This document shows, in pieces, positions 52,201 to 64,000 of a stretch of 64,000 bases of DNA. The position numbers and the translations under genes were made by a program. Under the pieces are notes generated by a model. It was not told where the DNA came from. It saw only the letters and a program-made list of their open reading frames with translations, and ran no database searches. Source of the DNA: Strigops habroptila (taxonomy: Eukaryota; Chordata; Aves; Psittaciformes; Psittacidae). How positions within the stretch are numbered: position 1 is the stretch's first letter; each line of letters opens with the position of its first letter. The stretch covers positions 4,136,796-4,200,795 of the forward strand of contig NC_044296.2 in assembly GCF_004027225.2 (NCBI RefSeq), in the 5' to 3' direction.

Positions 52201-55200
52201 TGAGGAAGAATGGGAGGTGTTACGTTGAGGTTAGTACCTAGGCTGGTCTGGTACCTGGGGATGAAGGAAGAGAATCAAAGCTTAACGTGTGAGTGTGCTC
52301 GTCCAATGTAAAACACGTCCCAGCATGTGGGAGCGGTGCTACCAGCTCGTGTGGGGGTGCTGAGTTTGCTGCTGTTTTCAAATCAACCGGGAAGGAGGCA
52401 GTAGGAGGTGCCGGAGAAGGGCTGTACCTTAAACCTCCCACCCCAACACACTTAAACTGCTTTGCCTTTAAAACTGCTGTGGAACATTTACCCTGAAGTT
52501 AGTTACTGAATTGGTCTTGATTTGTAAAAGCTAAAATAGGATTAAGGTGGCAGTTAAAAAAAATAAAAAGGGAGATTAAGCCTCTTGATCTTTTCCAGTG
52601 TGTTCAGAAACCCCATGCTTTTGTCTGAGGCTGGAGTAAAAACACTCAGTGCTTAACTTGGACTAGATCTCAGATACCAGTAGTAAGCTCCAGAGTATGG
52701 CTGAATGACTTAAGGAGGCTTGCATGGAATAAATAAGATTTGGTTTCTGTGACTATCATTAGGGTTGGCTGGAAAGGATTATCGTACATGACTCAAAGCA
52801 GATGTTCTCCAGTAAACTTTCGAGTGAATTAGTCCGTGTGCCAGGCAGTGGGAATAGCCTGGGATGATTTGAAATACCATATGAATTGTTCTTATCTGTT
52901 CTCTGCAAGCTGCTAAATGCAGAGTCCTGGGGTTGCTTCATGGAGGTTCTTGTTTTGGGGTGGTAGTAACGGGCTGTGGTGGAACTAGACAAAAGCAAAT
53001 AGAATCTAAAATGATGTGTAAGTTCCTGAGACTTTACTTGCACAGTCACGCTCTGAACCAGCACCTGAAGAGCTCCCTTGTCCCGCTCTGCTTTAGGTCA
53101 CTTTGTCTGTCTGCTGTGTGGCCAATAAGCATTTTTAATAGCAACTACTTGCATTATAAATTATCACTTCTGGTGCTGCTCAGAGTAGGAGGATGTCCTG
53201 GCAGGCTTTGTAACTCCAGTCTCGTGTCAGTTATGTGACAATATATTCATTTTATTAAGCCACTAACAGATGGTTTAAGGTAAAGATACTAGTGCACAAT
53301 ACTCGTGTGCTGCTGTTAACAAAATAGGTGTCCTCACATGGAACAGATGATACTTGAGGTGTTTGGGGAGGTCGCCTTGTTTCCGTCATAGTGTTTAACT
53401 GCACCACAGGAAATTTCATGGTCTCTGTTAGTTTGAAATGGGTGAATATGATTTTTATTACAAGTATAATACTGATATAATTATAATGTATGTAACTGTC
53501 TAAGAATATAATATATATACTACTTATATAATTTTATATGTAATAGAATATTATATTATTACTTTTTCTGGCAGTTTGGATGAAGCATTCCAAGAAAACA
53601 ACACAGAACTACTGGGGCAGGGTGGAGAAGTTGTTGAACCTGCCTGATGAACATGGTATTTTTTTAGAAGAACCATGCTTCCCTGCAGGTCAAAAAGAGG
53701 GGAAAAGGAGAGGAGCTTCTTGCAGTTGATCTTGAGCGTGAGCCTTCGTGCTCTTTGCAGTGGTTGCTCCAGTATGATGATATGTTTTCAATTGATTACA
53801 ATTGTGTGAAGAATCTGCAGTGGGTGGGTTGTGTTCTACCAGGAGCTGAGTGAAGAGCACGGACTCGGTGGCGTAAGGCTGCTTTCACTGCCTTTAATAG
53901 GCACCATGTGTCCCTCAAAGGAGGCATGAAGGAACAGTCTTATCAGCTGTGGTGCAGCCCTGGTCCCTGGGAGGTGATGGAGCAGCCGGGGGCATCCATG
54001 TGCACGTATTGGGGTGTATTGAACAAAGGCAAAGCTGCTACTGGAAACTCCCTGACCAGTTTCATCTTCCCGTAGATGTGTGTCCATGTGAGCGTATCAC
54101 TTTCCCCATCTTGACCTTTTGAGAGATGTAATCCTTTTTTGCCATCAGTTTGTCATTTAGATAATGAATATTTGGGGATTCCCAGCAACTGCCAAAATAA
54201 TTGGACCAGTTACTGCGCTGTGCAATGCGCAGAACCTTTTGCACCCTGGTAGTTTGTAGTCTAAACTATGTGTTGGGAAGGAGAGTCTCATGTTTTGCGA
54301 GTCTAAAAACATTTGTCTGGAAACTCCCAGAATTGAGCATTAGCTATTCTAGGTGCTCTGGTTCTAAAAAGTGGAAAAAAGACCCATGGTGTTATGTATT
54401 ACTTATGCTGTGGTGCTAAATTGTTCTTTCTAGGCGTGGAGGGCAGCGTGAGGAAGAAACATGGAAGAAAGTGTGTTGAAGTGAAATAGTAGGAACTAAG
54501 ATGTTTCAAAATACATGCTATTGCTGCTCTAAAGCTTAAGCAGAGCTTTACCAGGCCTGACTGGATGGTAGGGCTCTGAATTTCTGCAGAGGCATTGTAG
54601 TTTGGTGAAGAGCCATGACAAATGAATTCATCTCTGTTCTGAAGTTGGCTTTACAACCTGTAGGAGTTACAATCATTCAAAGCCTCTATAGACTTTAAAC
54701 CTAAGTTTGATCAAAGTTAATCTAAAAATTAGGCCAAGTGTTTCGTTGCTGACAGATTTATCCAAGTCTCTCCAACATTGAGCAAGCCTGTTCTGGTGGG
54801 AAAAACATTGTCCGTGAACAAGGTTTTCTGTACAGAAGAGATTTCAGCTCCCAATTCTCTTGTTGTATCTTGAAAGGGGTAGAATTGACTTGGAAAAGCT
54901 GATTCTTACAAACTTGGCAGTCTTAAAATGAAGACTCTTGCTGTGGAGTGTGTGGCTGGGTGGGTAGAGCTACACGAGTACACTCCTGGTGAGGCTTTAG
55001 GATAACGTGGGATCCCTGCCGAGGTTCTTGCTGAGAGATGTTTCTCAGATCAGTTCACATCCACTTGAGTCACAAATGCAATTAAGCAATAAATGAGGCT
55101 GTGATTCAAGTTTTCCTTTGCTTATCTTTTAAATCTGTCTACAAAGGTGGATTAGAAATCGTAGCTTTTTCGATGCTCTTAACATCAGGGAATGGGAATG

Positions 55201-58200
55201 GGGCTGGATCGCTGTGTAGCCTGAGGCTTCTCCTGGAAATTACTAAAATCCCATTTGTGCTTAAGATTTACAGATTGTGGCAACAGCTTTTGTGCGGCGC
55301 TTACCCATGCGCGCAGAAACGTGGCAGTGAAGCCATCAGACAATCTGATACGTGCTTTAATGTCATGGGGATCTCTGCAGTGGCTCCTCACCATCTTCCA
55401 CGTGGGGACACGCAGTTCCAGGGCTCTGCCGGGTTTGGAGGTGGCCCAGCCTGGTCCTGCGCCGGGTGGGGGGCTGAGGACACCTACTGGGCACAGCGTT
55501 TGCTTCATCCGCTCTGGAATGTGGAGCACTTGGACCTAGGGTTTTGGACTTGTGGTGGGTGGCTGCAGGAAGTGTCAGTGTTCTGAACAACATCATAGGA
55601 CGGTGACTTGGGAGTAAATGTGAGCCTTCCAATGCGACTCGTGTCTTGGACCACTTGGCACTAATGTTTCCAGTTAGGCTGGAGGACAATTCATGAATCC
55701 TTTGGCTGGGGGTCTGATAGGAGTCTCAGACTTTGCTAGCAAGTGACACTGGTTTCATTGCTAATGTTTCCTCTAGTTTTACATAAAAGTGTGTGTGTTA
55801 GAGTTGCTGCAGTTTCCAAGTAGGTCAGTAAAGTGTCCTTGTCCCTATTCCTTGAACAATCAGCTCCCTAAAGCCAGACAGTGTGATAGCAATTTTGTGA
55901 TTAATGCTTCCAGCAATTATGAAGTGGAAGGTCTTAAATTACATTTGATAACTAAGACCTGTGCATGAAAGATGAAGTGACTTTGTCTTCCTTGTTGCAG
56001 ATCCATAACATGGTGGCAGTGCTGGAAGTGATCTCCAGCCTGGAGAAATACCCCATTACCAAAGAGGCACTTGAGGTATGTCACCCTCTAAACATGACTT
56101 GATTTTTGTGAGTATAAAAGGACTTTCTTTGCCTGTCTTAATTTCCATATGAGCTTTTCTTGCAACAATAGATCGATTGCAAAGGATTCACAATTAAGAT
56201 ATTATTTTGTCCCTCTGGGGCTGCTTCTGACCTCTCAGCACATACACAGTGATTCTTTCTGGGTTGGGATCAGTATTTGGTGCAGCACAGCTCCTGTTTA
56301 TGTAGGGCACTACATTAATCATCACTTGCTTCTGATGAATCCTGTTGCATTCAGCCACATCACTGCTTGCTGAAGTAGTGCTGCCTTTCTAGATGTTTGA
56401 CCAACCACCAAAGACGCTGAAATAGGAACAGAGTTACTCTGTGTCTGTGAAATTAATCTGCGATTCAATCAAACAGGTTTCGATGCCTGATGTAGCTGGT
56501 GAGAAGAGGTAAAGGCTGGAGTCTCAGGTGGGATCGTGCAGTCTCGCTGTGCCCACTCCTAGAAAGAGCCCAAAGATGTTTTTATGGCTAAATTACAGAT
56601 TTTTTTCAGTCTTTCTATCAAAATTCCTGGTGTTACATGTTCTGAACTCTTGCTTAATTGTAACTCCAGCTGTATCTCAACATACATATCACAGCGTGTT
56701 GCAGATTTCTCTCACAGCCTGCTTGATGTTTCCTTTTCAAGTGCTTTTCTTAAGTAATCTGACTTGCGGAACAGTTCTTTGTTTTCAAATGTGCTTTGGG
56801 AGCAATCAAACGTTTCACTTCCTTCCGCTTATGGAACCACTTTGGGACACCCCAGGAATGCTTGTTTAAATCAGGTTTCATACGTTTTCAAGATACTGAG
56901 GAGTGCAGGGAGAGGAGAGATGGAGGAAGAATGTAGAATGTGAGTCGTGCCCTGTCTGGGCAGGTTTGTGACATGGAGACTTTTATTGTCAATGTACTAC
57001 TGTAATGGGTGAAGATTCTGGAGTCTTTTTCTCTCGCCTCTTTCTGCAGATCTTATCCTTTCATTGGGACCAGACGCACCTTTTCTGCCTCGGGTGCTGC
57101 ATTTCCCCTCAGATCTGAACCTGCATCTTTATTCTCACGATTCTTGCAGATTAAAGAATTCCTTTCTGATGTTTTTCACAGCCCATGACTCTGGTGCTTC
57201 AGCCAGGGAATAAAGACAGGATGACTTGAAACGTACAGTGGGTTCTACATTGTGTGGCAGAGCACTGGACCAACTGGACTAATCCTTTCCAAAAAGCTTA
57301 ATTCAACACTTCAGTATTTCGTGGGTTTTAACTTGGTATTTCCGAGGATAAACATTACAAAGCAGAAATGTGCCTTAAGAATGTCGTTCAGAATGATACC
57401 TGGTTGTAAAAAAACCTTTTCTTTCTTTATAGGAAACAAGACTTGGGAGGCTTATCAATGAGGTGAGGAAGAAGACATCCAATGAGGAACTTGCCAAACG
57501 TGCCAAGAAGTTGCTGCGGAATTGGCAGAAGTTGATAGAACCTGTAACCCAGAATGAAGCGGTGCCAAGGGGGCTGCCGAACCCACCTGGATCAGCAAAC
57601 GGTGGTGCTCACAACTGCAAAGCAGAAGCGCAACTTCCTGCGGTGGCTGGATCGAAGCCGATCAGCGACTTGAAAAGCAGGAATGATATCCAGAAACTAA
57701 ATTCTCCCAAAACAGAGAAATTAGGGAATCGGAAAAGGAAAGGTGAACACAGGGATGGGCATCAGGGCCCTCCTCCCCCAAAAGTCTCCAAAGCTAGTCA
57801 TGAAGTATTACAAAACTCTTCGCCCCCTCCAACCAATGGAATTGGAGGCAGTCCTGAAAATTTTCCTAGTCCCGTAGATGTAAACCTACACGCAGGGCCT
57901 GAAAGCAGTAGGACAGAACTCAGTGAAAATGATAAACACAGTAGTAAGATCCCAGTAAACGCTGTAAAACCTCACACCAGTTCTCCAGGACTTGTAAAAC
58001 CTTCAAGCACTTCCTCGTTATTAAAGACTGCAGTGCTTCAGCAGCATGATAAATCGGAAGAAACCACAGGACCGCACCAGCCCAAGAGTCCTCGCTGTTC
58101 CTCCTTTAGCCCTAGAAATGTCAGGCATGATACTTTTGCTCGGCAGCATACGACGTACTCACCAAAGGATTCGATGCCCAGTCCATCTCAAAGGTCTCAG

Positions 58201-59130
58201 TTCTTAGATACTGCACAGGTGCCATCGCCACCACCATCCTTGATGCAACCTTCAACACCTCCCATGCCAGCGAAAAGACTGGAGTTCTCTCAGCAGGCGG
58301 TAGCTGAGGTGTCTCAGCACTGGCCGGAGCAGCAGGTACCTTCGGAAAGCCAGCACAGGCACCCAGCAGGGACCCTCCAACAGCACACATCTCCCAGCTG
58401 CAAAACCAGCTCCCACCCTGGGGAATCTCTCACGCCACACACAGGCTTTTCACAGGACACTTCCAAAATGGACAGCGATGATGCTGCTTCAGGTTCCGAT
58501 AGCAAAAAGAAGAAAAGGTACCGACCCAGAGACTATACCGTCAACTTGGATGGGCACGTGACAGAAGGGGGTGTGAAACCTGTGAGGTTAAAAGAGAGAA
58601 AGCTCACTTTTGATCCCATGACAGGACAGATAAAACCTTTAACACAGAAAGATCCTTTGCAGGTAGAAATCCCTGCGCTTACCGAGCAGCACAGGACAGA
58701 AACGGAAAAGCAGGAGCAAAAACCCAACCTGCAAAGCCCTTTTGAACAAACGAACTGGAAAGAGTTGTCCAGAAATGAAATAATTCAGTCCTATTTAAAC
58801 AGGCAGAGTAGCTTGCTGTCTTCATCAGGAGTACAGACTCCAGGAGCTCACTACTTCATGTCTGAGTATTTAAAGCAGGAGGAAAGCACTAGAAAAGAGG
58901 CTAGAAAGACTCATGTTCTAGCTCCTAACAGCAAACCTACAGACTTGCCTGGGGTCACGAGGGAGGTCACAAGTGATGACCTCGACAGAATATGTGAACA
59001 TCACTGGCCAGGCGTGAACGGTTGTTACGACACACAGGGTAACTGGTATGATTGGACACAGTGCATATCTTTAGATCCACACGGGGATGATGGTAGATTG
59101 AACATCCTGCCTTACGTCTGCCTAGACTGA
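39439..59130 (+). CDS. MED26: MED26, Mediator complex subunit 26
   Basis: MED26 is the metazoan Mediator subunit whose N-terminal domain contacts TFIID (TAF7) and the super elongation complex, while its C-terminus anchors it in Mediator. Coding exons: 39439-39513, 56001-56075 and 57433-59130, all GT-AG and in phase 0, giving 615 residues (human 600). The start reads MTAAPAPSPQQIRDRLLQAI. The TFIIS N-terminal (LW) domain covers about residues 10-87 (VISSLEKYPITKEALEETRL, ending LRNWQKLIEP). The middle is Ser/Pro-rich and disordered. A conserved basic block KKKKRYRPRDYTVNLDG starts near residue 408, and the C-terminus is near-identical to mammals (SPFEQTNWKELSRNEIIQSY; ends LNILPYVCLD). Exon 2 (25 codons) lies after a 16.5-kb intron. 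No damage is visible. Confidence 0.97.
42781..42832 (+). repeat. CR1 LINE extreme 3' tail
   Basis: The text 'gatctttaaggtcccttcca' and 'ccaaaccattctatggttct' is the last 50 or so bases of CR1. The rest is absent, so it is a strongly 5'-truncated copy in MED26 intron 1. Confidence 0.75.
53446..53566. repeat. AT-rich low-complexity tract
   Basis: About 120 bases made almost only of A and T, with imperfect TA runs such as 'aatataatatatatac' and repeated 'tataatt', lie in MED26 intron 1. Confidence 0.8.
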
Positions 59131-59870
59131 GTTCCAGGTTTGCTAAACACAAACAATGCTTTTTACATCTGCAGTTAGCAAAACCGGCAGACACGATGCC
59201 ACTTCCAGATGGAGAAAGCTCCTGTCCTGAACAAACAGGCCCAACGAGCAGAGGGTGGGAGGGAGCTGGTTCGTTCCAGCTCTGTCCTTTAAATTCTCCT
59301 TTTGTGAAATGCTGCTACCAGTTTACTAACAATTGCAAAGGAAGGCATACGAAGGTTGATCCATTGAGTTCAAAACTCTTTATAGCAAGCCAGCTATAAA
59401 AAAGTGTTAGTCCCCGAGAAGGAAGAGGATTTCCAGCACTTTCTGAATGCCGGAATCTGATTACAGGCAGGTACAGAGAAAATTGTGGAAGTTACCTTAA
59501 CAAAAATATGCATCTATTTATTTGACTTGATTTGGGTTTTTATTTGGCAGTGAGATATTGGAGAGACAATGTGCAAAAACTGTAGTTTTATTTCTGTCAC
59601 ATCTCTGAACATGATTGCGTTGGGGGGGGGTTTTGGTTTTTTCCAAGTCATGTGGTACGGAGATTGGGTTTTAAACAGCAGGTGTTGCACTGCAGGCTGG
59701 GAGCCCAGCTTCAGCTCAACATTCCATAGGCATCCACATATTTTAGTCTGGTTTCAGTTTAAATCCAGTCTCTGAGAAATGCTGCAAAAACTAGATGTTG
59801 AATGATATTTTTGATCCCACCACCACCAGCCAAATATTTTTCCTCCTTTTCCCTTCCTGCAAACTTCCAG

Positions 59871-59951
59871 GAAAAAGAGAAAAAAAAAAAAAAAAAAGGC
59901 AAAAATCAAAAAAAAAAGGGCAAAAAAAATTAAGAAAAAAAAAAAGAAAAA
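59871..59951. repeat. A-rich tract in the MED26 3' UTR
   Basis: An 80-base stretch of A runs broken by single G, C or T bases lies within the 3' UTR, about 740 bases after the stop. The longest run has 18 A. No flanking duplication or retroposed body is visible beside it. Confidence 0.85.
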
Positions 59952-60226
59952 TCACCTTTTCTAGAATCTAAATGTAATGAGGGTGCTACAAGTTTGTAAC
60001 TGTACTGTGAGAGGGAAAAAGGAAGCCTGTTTGTATGCTGGAAATATACTTGTTACCATTCCTTTAGATATTGTTTGCCTTATGGATATCCATCATAAAC
60101 GCAATTTGCAAAAACAAAGAGCCTTAGTGAATGTACAGTAACCAGACTTCTGTGTTCCTGGGATGCAGAAGGGAGCAACTTTGCTATTTGGTCCTTTAAG
60201 TGGACACATTGTGATATAAATGTGGA

Positions 60227-60232
60227 AATAAA
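60227..60232 (+). terminator. MED26: MED26 polyadenylation signal
   Basis: A canonical AATAAA occurs about 1.1 kb after the MED26 stop, followed by an A run and a T/G-rich segment ('ttttggttttcctcagttgg'). It is the best candidate end of the transcript. Confidence 0.6.
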
Positions 60233-60259
60233 AAAAATTTGCACAAACCACTTTGTGAA

Positions 60260-61800
60260 TTCTTGATGCTGAACTTTTGGTTTTCCTCAGTTGGGAGCGG
60301 CGCCGAGGAGCTCTTGGAGCGGTGGGATGGATGGATGGAACCCCAGGTGGCACTGGCAGGGGTGTACCTGGTGTCTTTCATGGCTGTTGGTGGTGTTCAC
60401 ACAGGTTGGATGTAGGTTTTGAAGCTCTTGTTGCACCCATGGGCTGGAGACTGAGAACCCAACTGCTCTTCATGTTCAGCTTTTTTCCCCTGTAACTTTT
60501 AATCTATTATTCCTCCTTGTTAAAATGCTTTTGGAAGCAGCCTGGGTTGGTACAGAAAGCAAAGAACTTCTGTTAACTGTGGCTGCTTTAACATTTGGGA
60601 CTGTTTGTCTGCTGCAGTCCCCAGTGCTGGGCTTCTGCCCAGGGCAGGCAGGGAGGCGATGCTGCACCAAAACTACTCCTTGGTTTAGCACTGTTAACTC
60701 CCTTATCCCGGTTGTGCTGGATCCCGCTGCTGTGGAGAGGAGCTTTGCCAAGACTCCCAGAGCAGTCAGGCTCTTGCCTGGTTTTAAAGGGTGTTCCTTG
60801 CTGGGTGTGTGTGAAGCTGGGTCGTTCTCTGGAATACAGCTGACAAGGTTTGTTTCTTTTCTTGTTCAAACCTACTGCTTTTGTGATCTGACCATGTTGA
60901 AATGTGTGGCTGTTGGAAATCCTGATGTTTTGTCTGCTTCCACTTCTGAAATGTGCAGGTTTGAGAGTGAAACGAGAAGCAGCAGTTACCAAAAAAAAGA
61001 GTGTTTCCAAGCATGTTTTCAGTTTACTTCCATTTTGTCCTTCTGTAGCTGATGAGGTGGTTTAAAGCAGGGGAGAGCTGCTGTCCTGGAGCTCAGAAAG
61101 GTGGATTTCATGGCAGAGGGTTAAAAAGTTGGCTCTTTTGGAAAGTGCTTGGGGTTTATGTAAAAACTGCATCTTACTGCTCCTGCTTCTCCTCCCTCTT
61201 CCTCTGAATGGTTTTGCTTAGGAACAGGGTCGTGCTCTGCTGCGGCACTTTACAAACCCCGTCTTTTCCTCCACTCCTTCCATTTCTGCTACAAGCCATG
61301 GCCCTTGCAGGGCAACTCACTCGGATGTCATCCAGGGTGAGCTGAGGCTTTGACAATCCCTATTCCAGCATGACAACAGAACCAGTTCTGTGAGCTCCAA
61401 ACGACTGTGAATGAGTTTACAAGGTGCTACTTTATTTTTGTCAATTTTGTAAACAAGTTCAAATGAAGTTTACCCTCTGTACGTGCTGTGTGCTCTCGTT
61501 CTTGCCTGAACTCCCTTTCTCTGCTACTGGTTTCCCCTACCTGACTTACACAACTTGTAACTTCGAATAATACCCTCCCTTCTCCTCGTCAGCGGGTGAC
61601 ACTTAACTGAGGTGCGTGGTTTTAGAGGTGTAGAAACGGCTCTTTACAGAGCGCGTGGATGACACGGGCTCTCAGCCCCTCTCTCGATGCACTCAGTGGT
61701 CCGGAGCCTGGGACAACGTAGTTTTAAAGCCCGGGGCCAACGGTTCGTGACCTTTGCTCAGCCGCTGCCTTTTCCGTTTCCACGTGGGCCTCCCTCCGTG
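60260..61800. other. Intergenic DNA between MED26 and SLC35E1
   Basis: No gene is recognised. Overlapping open frames occur on both strands around 60.5-61.05 kb (175 codons plus, 140 codons minus), but neither has a known domain or splice context. Confidence 0.5.
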
Positions 61801-61849
61801 CTCCAAAGAGAGCAAAACCGGGGCTCTGTGCATGTCCTGTCCCCGAGCT

Positions 61850-62450
61850 GAGCCCGCTGCTCCGCGGCCGCACCGGGGCGGGGGCGGACGCGGGGCCGGG
61901 AGCGCTGCGGACCCGAGGGGCCGGGACGCGCCGCGCCGCGGAGGAAGTGACGCGGCGCCGGCTGCCGGCACCCGTAGCGCTGAGGCGCGGCCCCGCCCCG
62001 GGAAGCGACGCGTTGGCGGCGGTGACGTTCCACCGGCGCGCGGAGCCATGGCGGCCCCGCTGGCGGCTCCGGGCGGCGCCGGGGCGGCGGCGGCGGCGCC
62101 GGGGCGGGGGGGCGCGGGCCGGCGCTGCGGGAGGGGGCGCGGGTGTCGGCGCTGTGCCTGGCCTGGTACGGGCTGAGCGCGGGCGGGAACGTGGTGAACA
62201 AGCTGCTGCTCGGCGGCTTCCCGCGGCCCGTCACCGTCTCCTTGTTCCACATCCTGGGGCTCTGCGGGCTCCTGCCGCCGCTGCTGCGTGCGTGGCGGGT
62301 GCCCCCCGCCGGCCCGGCCCAGCTGCCGCCCCGCGCCTACCCCCGCTACATCCTCCCGCTCGCCTTCGGCAAGTACTTCGCCTCCGTCTCAGCGCACGTC
62401 TCGCTCTGGCGGGTCCCGGTCTCCTACGCGCACACAGGTGAGGGCCGGGA
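61850..62450 (+). promoter_or_regulatory. CpG-island promoter of SLC35E1
   Basis: A dense CpG block surrounds SLC35E1 exon 1. A CRE-like TGACG ('gcggtgacgttccacc') lies about 30 bases before the ATG at 62048. No TATA box is visible. Confidence 0.65.
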
Positions 62451-64000
62451 CGCGTGTGTGTGCGGAGGGTGCCTGCTGAGGTGTCCTTATGCCCGGGGTT
62501 TGCTCGTGGGGGTGCCCGGTGAGGTGTCCCGGTGCCAGCTGTGCTCATACGAGGGCCCGGTGCAGTGACCTGAAGCCCGGTGGATACTCGTATGGGATGA
62601 CCTGAAGCCTGGCGTGTGCCTGGATTGCCCAGTGCAGTGTCCCAGAGCACCAGGAACCAGCCAGCGAGTGCCTGGCGCAGCAGCAGGAGGGACGCCCCAC
62701 GGAGGTTATGGCTTCAGTGGGGCTGGACCTGGGCCCTCCTCCCTCCCCAGTGCTCACCCTCCGCTGATGGGGGTTACTGGGGTTGGCCTGAGCTTTGCGT
62801 CCCCATCAGTGTTCTCTTTCCATTCCCAGTCAAAGCAACGATGCCGATATGGGTGGTTCTTCTTTCGCGGATCATTATGAAGGAGAAGCAGACGACGAAG
62901 GTGCGGACAGGTTTGCTGTGGTTTCTTCTCCTGGTGGTGCTTGTGGTGTGCTCTGCTGGCTGGGATCGGGAAAGCTGGGGCTTGGGTTCACGGAGTGAGT
63001 TTTGTGATTGAAATTAGATAAACCAGATTTTCCATTCAAAATATACTGTGGGAACCATCTCTAGGATCAAGATATCATAGAATCCCAGACTGGTTTGAGT
63101 TGGAAGGGACCTTGAAGCTCATCCAGTTCCAACCCCCTGCCACGGGCAGGGACACCTTCCACTAGAGCAGGTTGCTCCAAGCCCCTGTGTCCAACCTGGC
63201 CTTGAACACTGCCAGGGATGGGGCAGCCACAGTTTCTCTGGGCACCCTGTGCCAGCGCCTCAGCACCCTCACAGGGAAGAAATTCCTTGAATTCCAATAG
63301 TATAAAAGTTGACCCCTGGTTCTGTCGCTTTATTCTTCCTTCTCCTTTCCTCCCACGTCAGCATTCTGTATAAACTCAGTGGAAGTGAAAATTCATAGGT
63401 GTAAGGTGCTCCTCTCTGTTCCTCTTCCAGGTGTACTTGTCTCTGATCCCCATAATAACCGGTGTCCTGTTGGCCACCGTCACGGAGCTTTCCTTTGACA
63501 TGTGGGGGCTCATCAGCGCACTTGCTGCTACGCTGTGTTTCTCACTTCAAAACATCTTCTCGAAGAAGGTGAGGGTTTTGCTGCTCATTGCATGGGGCAG
63601 CAGCAGCAGCCTTTAGCAGGACAGAATGATTGTATTTTTCAGTTCATGTATGTTTTTAAGTGAACTTTACAGTCGAAGGAGCCCCAAGTAACAGCTGGCT
63701 GTTTTGTCTGCCTGTTCTCTACAGCTCTGTAGATCCTGTCAAAGCTGTTACACTGAAAATTGGCAGAACTCAGAGTTTCCTGAGCCTTTTCTTCACTCCG
63801 CAGCATGTCTGCTTTTCTTTAGTAATCCATATAGAAAATTCCTACTGTAACAGTATTTAATTATTTTCATCATTTATCTGTCATCTAAAGCTGTCACTGT
63901 TACCCCGCTCCTGAATCTCTGCTGATATAGCATGAGTGGTAGCTGAGGAAAGGCTAACATCGTGTTTAATGATGGTTTTTGTTAGGTGTTAAGAGATTCC
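62048..64000 (+). CDS. SLC35E1: SLC35E1, solute carrier family 35 member E1 (5' part only)
   Basis: A multi-pass membrane protein of the triose-phosphate/nucleotide-sugar transporter family; its substrate is not settled. Exons seen: 62048-62437, 62830-62900, 63431-63568 and the first 15 bases of the next at 63986-64000 (VLRDS); the rest lies beyond the window. Exon 1 encodes [40 protein letters not shown] and [20 protein letters not shown]; exon 2 [20 protein letters not shown]; exon 3 [20 protein letters not shown] to SLQNIFSKK. These match human SLC35E1 closely. Odd point: the only well-placed ATG (62048, reading [19 protein letters not shown]) is in a different frame from the conserved protein. 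One extra base in the G run near 62103-62111 would join them, so a sequence or assembly error in this GC-rich exon is likely. Confidence 0.9.
63074..63296 (-). repeat. CR1 LINE 3'-end fragment in SLC35E1 intron 2
   Basis: Reversed CR1: 'tcatagaatcccagactggt' (3' tail), 'ggaagggaccttgaagctca', 'agcaggttgctccaagcccc', 'gggcaccctgtgccagcgcc'. It is 5' truncated and antisense to SLC35E1. It matches the copies at 15.7 and 38.7 kb closely. Confidence 0.92.

Larger units (their letters stand above)
39514..56000 (+). other. MED26: MED26 intron 1 (16.5 kb)
   Basis: The intron runs from a GTGAGT donor to a TTGTTGCAG acceptor. Apart from the CpG-island tail (to about 40.2 kb), a CR1 3' tail at 42.8 kb and an AT-rich tract at 53.5 kb, I see no gene, RNA gene or recognisable mobile element. 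The open frames inside, including one of 161 codons at 55101-55586, lack recognisable domains. Confidence 0.7.

Noticed and set aside
55101-55586. 161-codon open frame in MED26 intron 1
   Set aside because: Lies in a locally GC-richer part of the intron, has no family resemblance, and antisense frames are open too.
57463-57465. In-frame ATG-like start in MED26 exon 3 (GTG at 57463)
   Set aside because: The conserved TFIIS-type domain clearly begins in exons 1 and 2, so the exon is entered by splicing at 57433.
60525-61052. 175-codon plus-strand open frame between MED26 and SLC35E1
   Set aside because: No recognisable domain, strongly overlapped by an open frame on the other strand, and no splice or promoter context; probably chance.

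Overview
The window reads as bird nuclear DNA. Evidence: split genes with GT-AG introns, several 3' fragments of CR1 LINEs, a short solo retroviral LTR, four GC-rich CpG-island promoters, and proteins close to those of amniotes. The gene set (SIN3B, a broken NWD1, TMEM38A, SMIM7, MED26, SLC35E1) is the block known from human 19p13.11. From memory, the chicken counterpart is on chromosome 28. The species cannot be named from the sequence.

Layout. 1-13.83 kb, minus strand: the complete coding region of SIN3B, 19 coding exons, 1116 residues, with a CR1 copy in intron 2. 13.3-14.2 kb: its CpG-island promoter. 15.66-15.99 kb: a CR1 copy. 16.1-22.5 kb, minus strand: decayed exons of NWD1 (a NACHT/WD-repeat gene), with a solo LTR carrying intact 6-bp target duplications in one former intron. 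22.5-29.9 kb: gene-poor DNA with one CR1 fragment. 29.9-36.1 kb, minus strand: TMEM38A (TRIC-A channel), 6 coding exons, 296 residues. It shares a 227-bp head-to-head promoter with SMIM7 (36.33-37.83 kb, plus, 5 coding exons, 75 residues). 39.44-59.13 kb, plus strand: MED26, 3 coding exons, 615 residues, with a 16.5-kb first intron. 62.05 kb to the end, plus strand: the first exons of SLC35E1, which runs off the window.

The genes do not form a pathway. SIN3B (co-repressor scaffold) and MED26 (Mediator subunit) act in transcription, TMEM38A and SMIM7 are membrane proteins, and SLC35E1 belongs to the sugar-phosphate/nucleotide-sugar transporter family. What they share is conserved synteny.

The main points of interest are NWD1 decayed into a unitary pseudogene in its ancestral position, the solo LTR inside it, and the only plausible SLC35E1 start codon lying out of frame with the conserved protein. 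I saw no CRISPR, operon or clearly novel multi-gene system. Exon borders were read by eye from splice signals, phase bookkeeping and remembered orthologous proteins; no alignment or transcript data were available.
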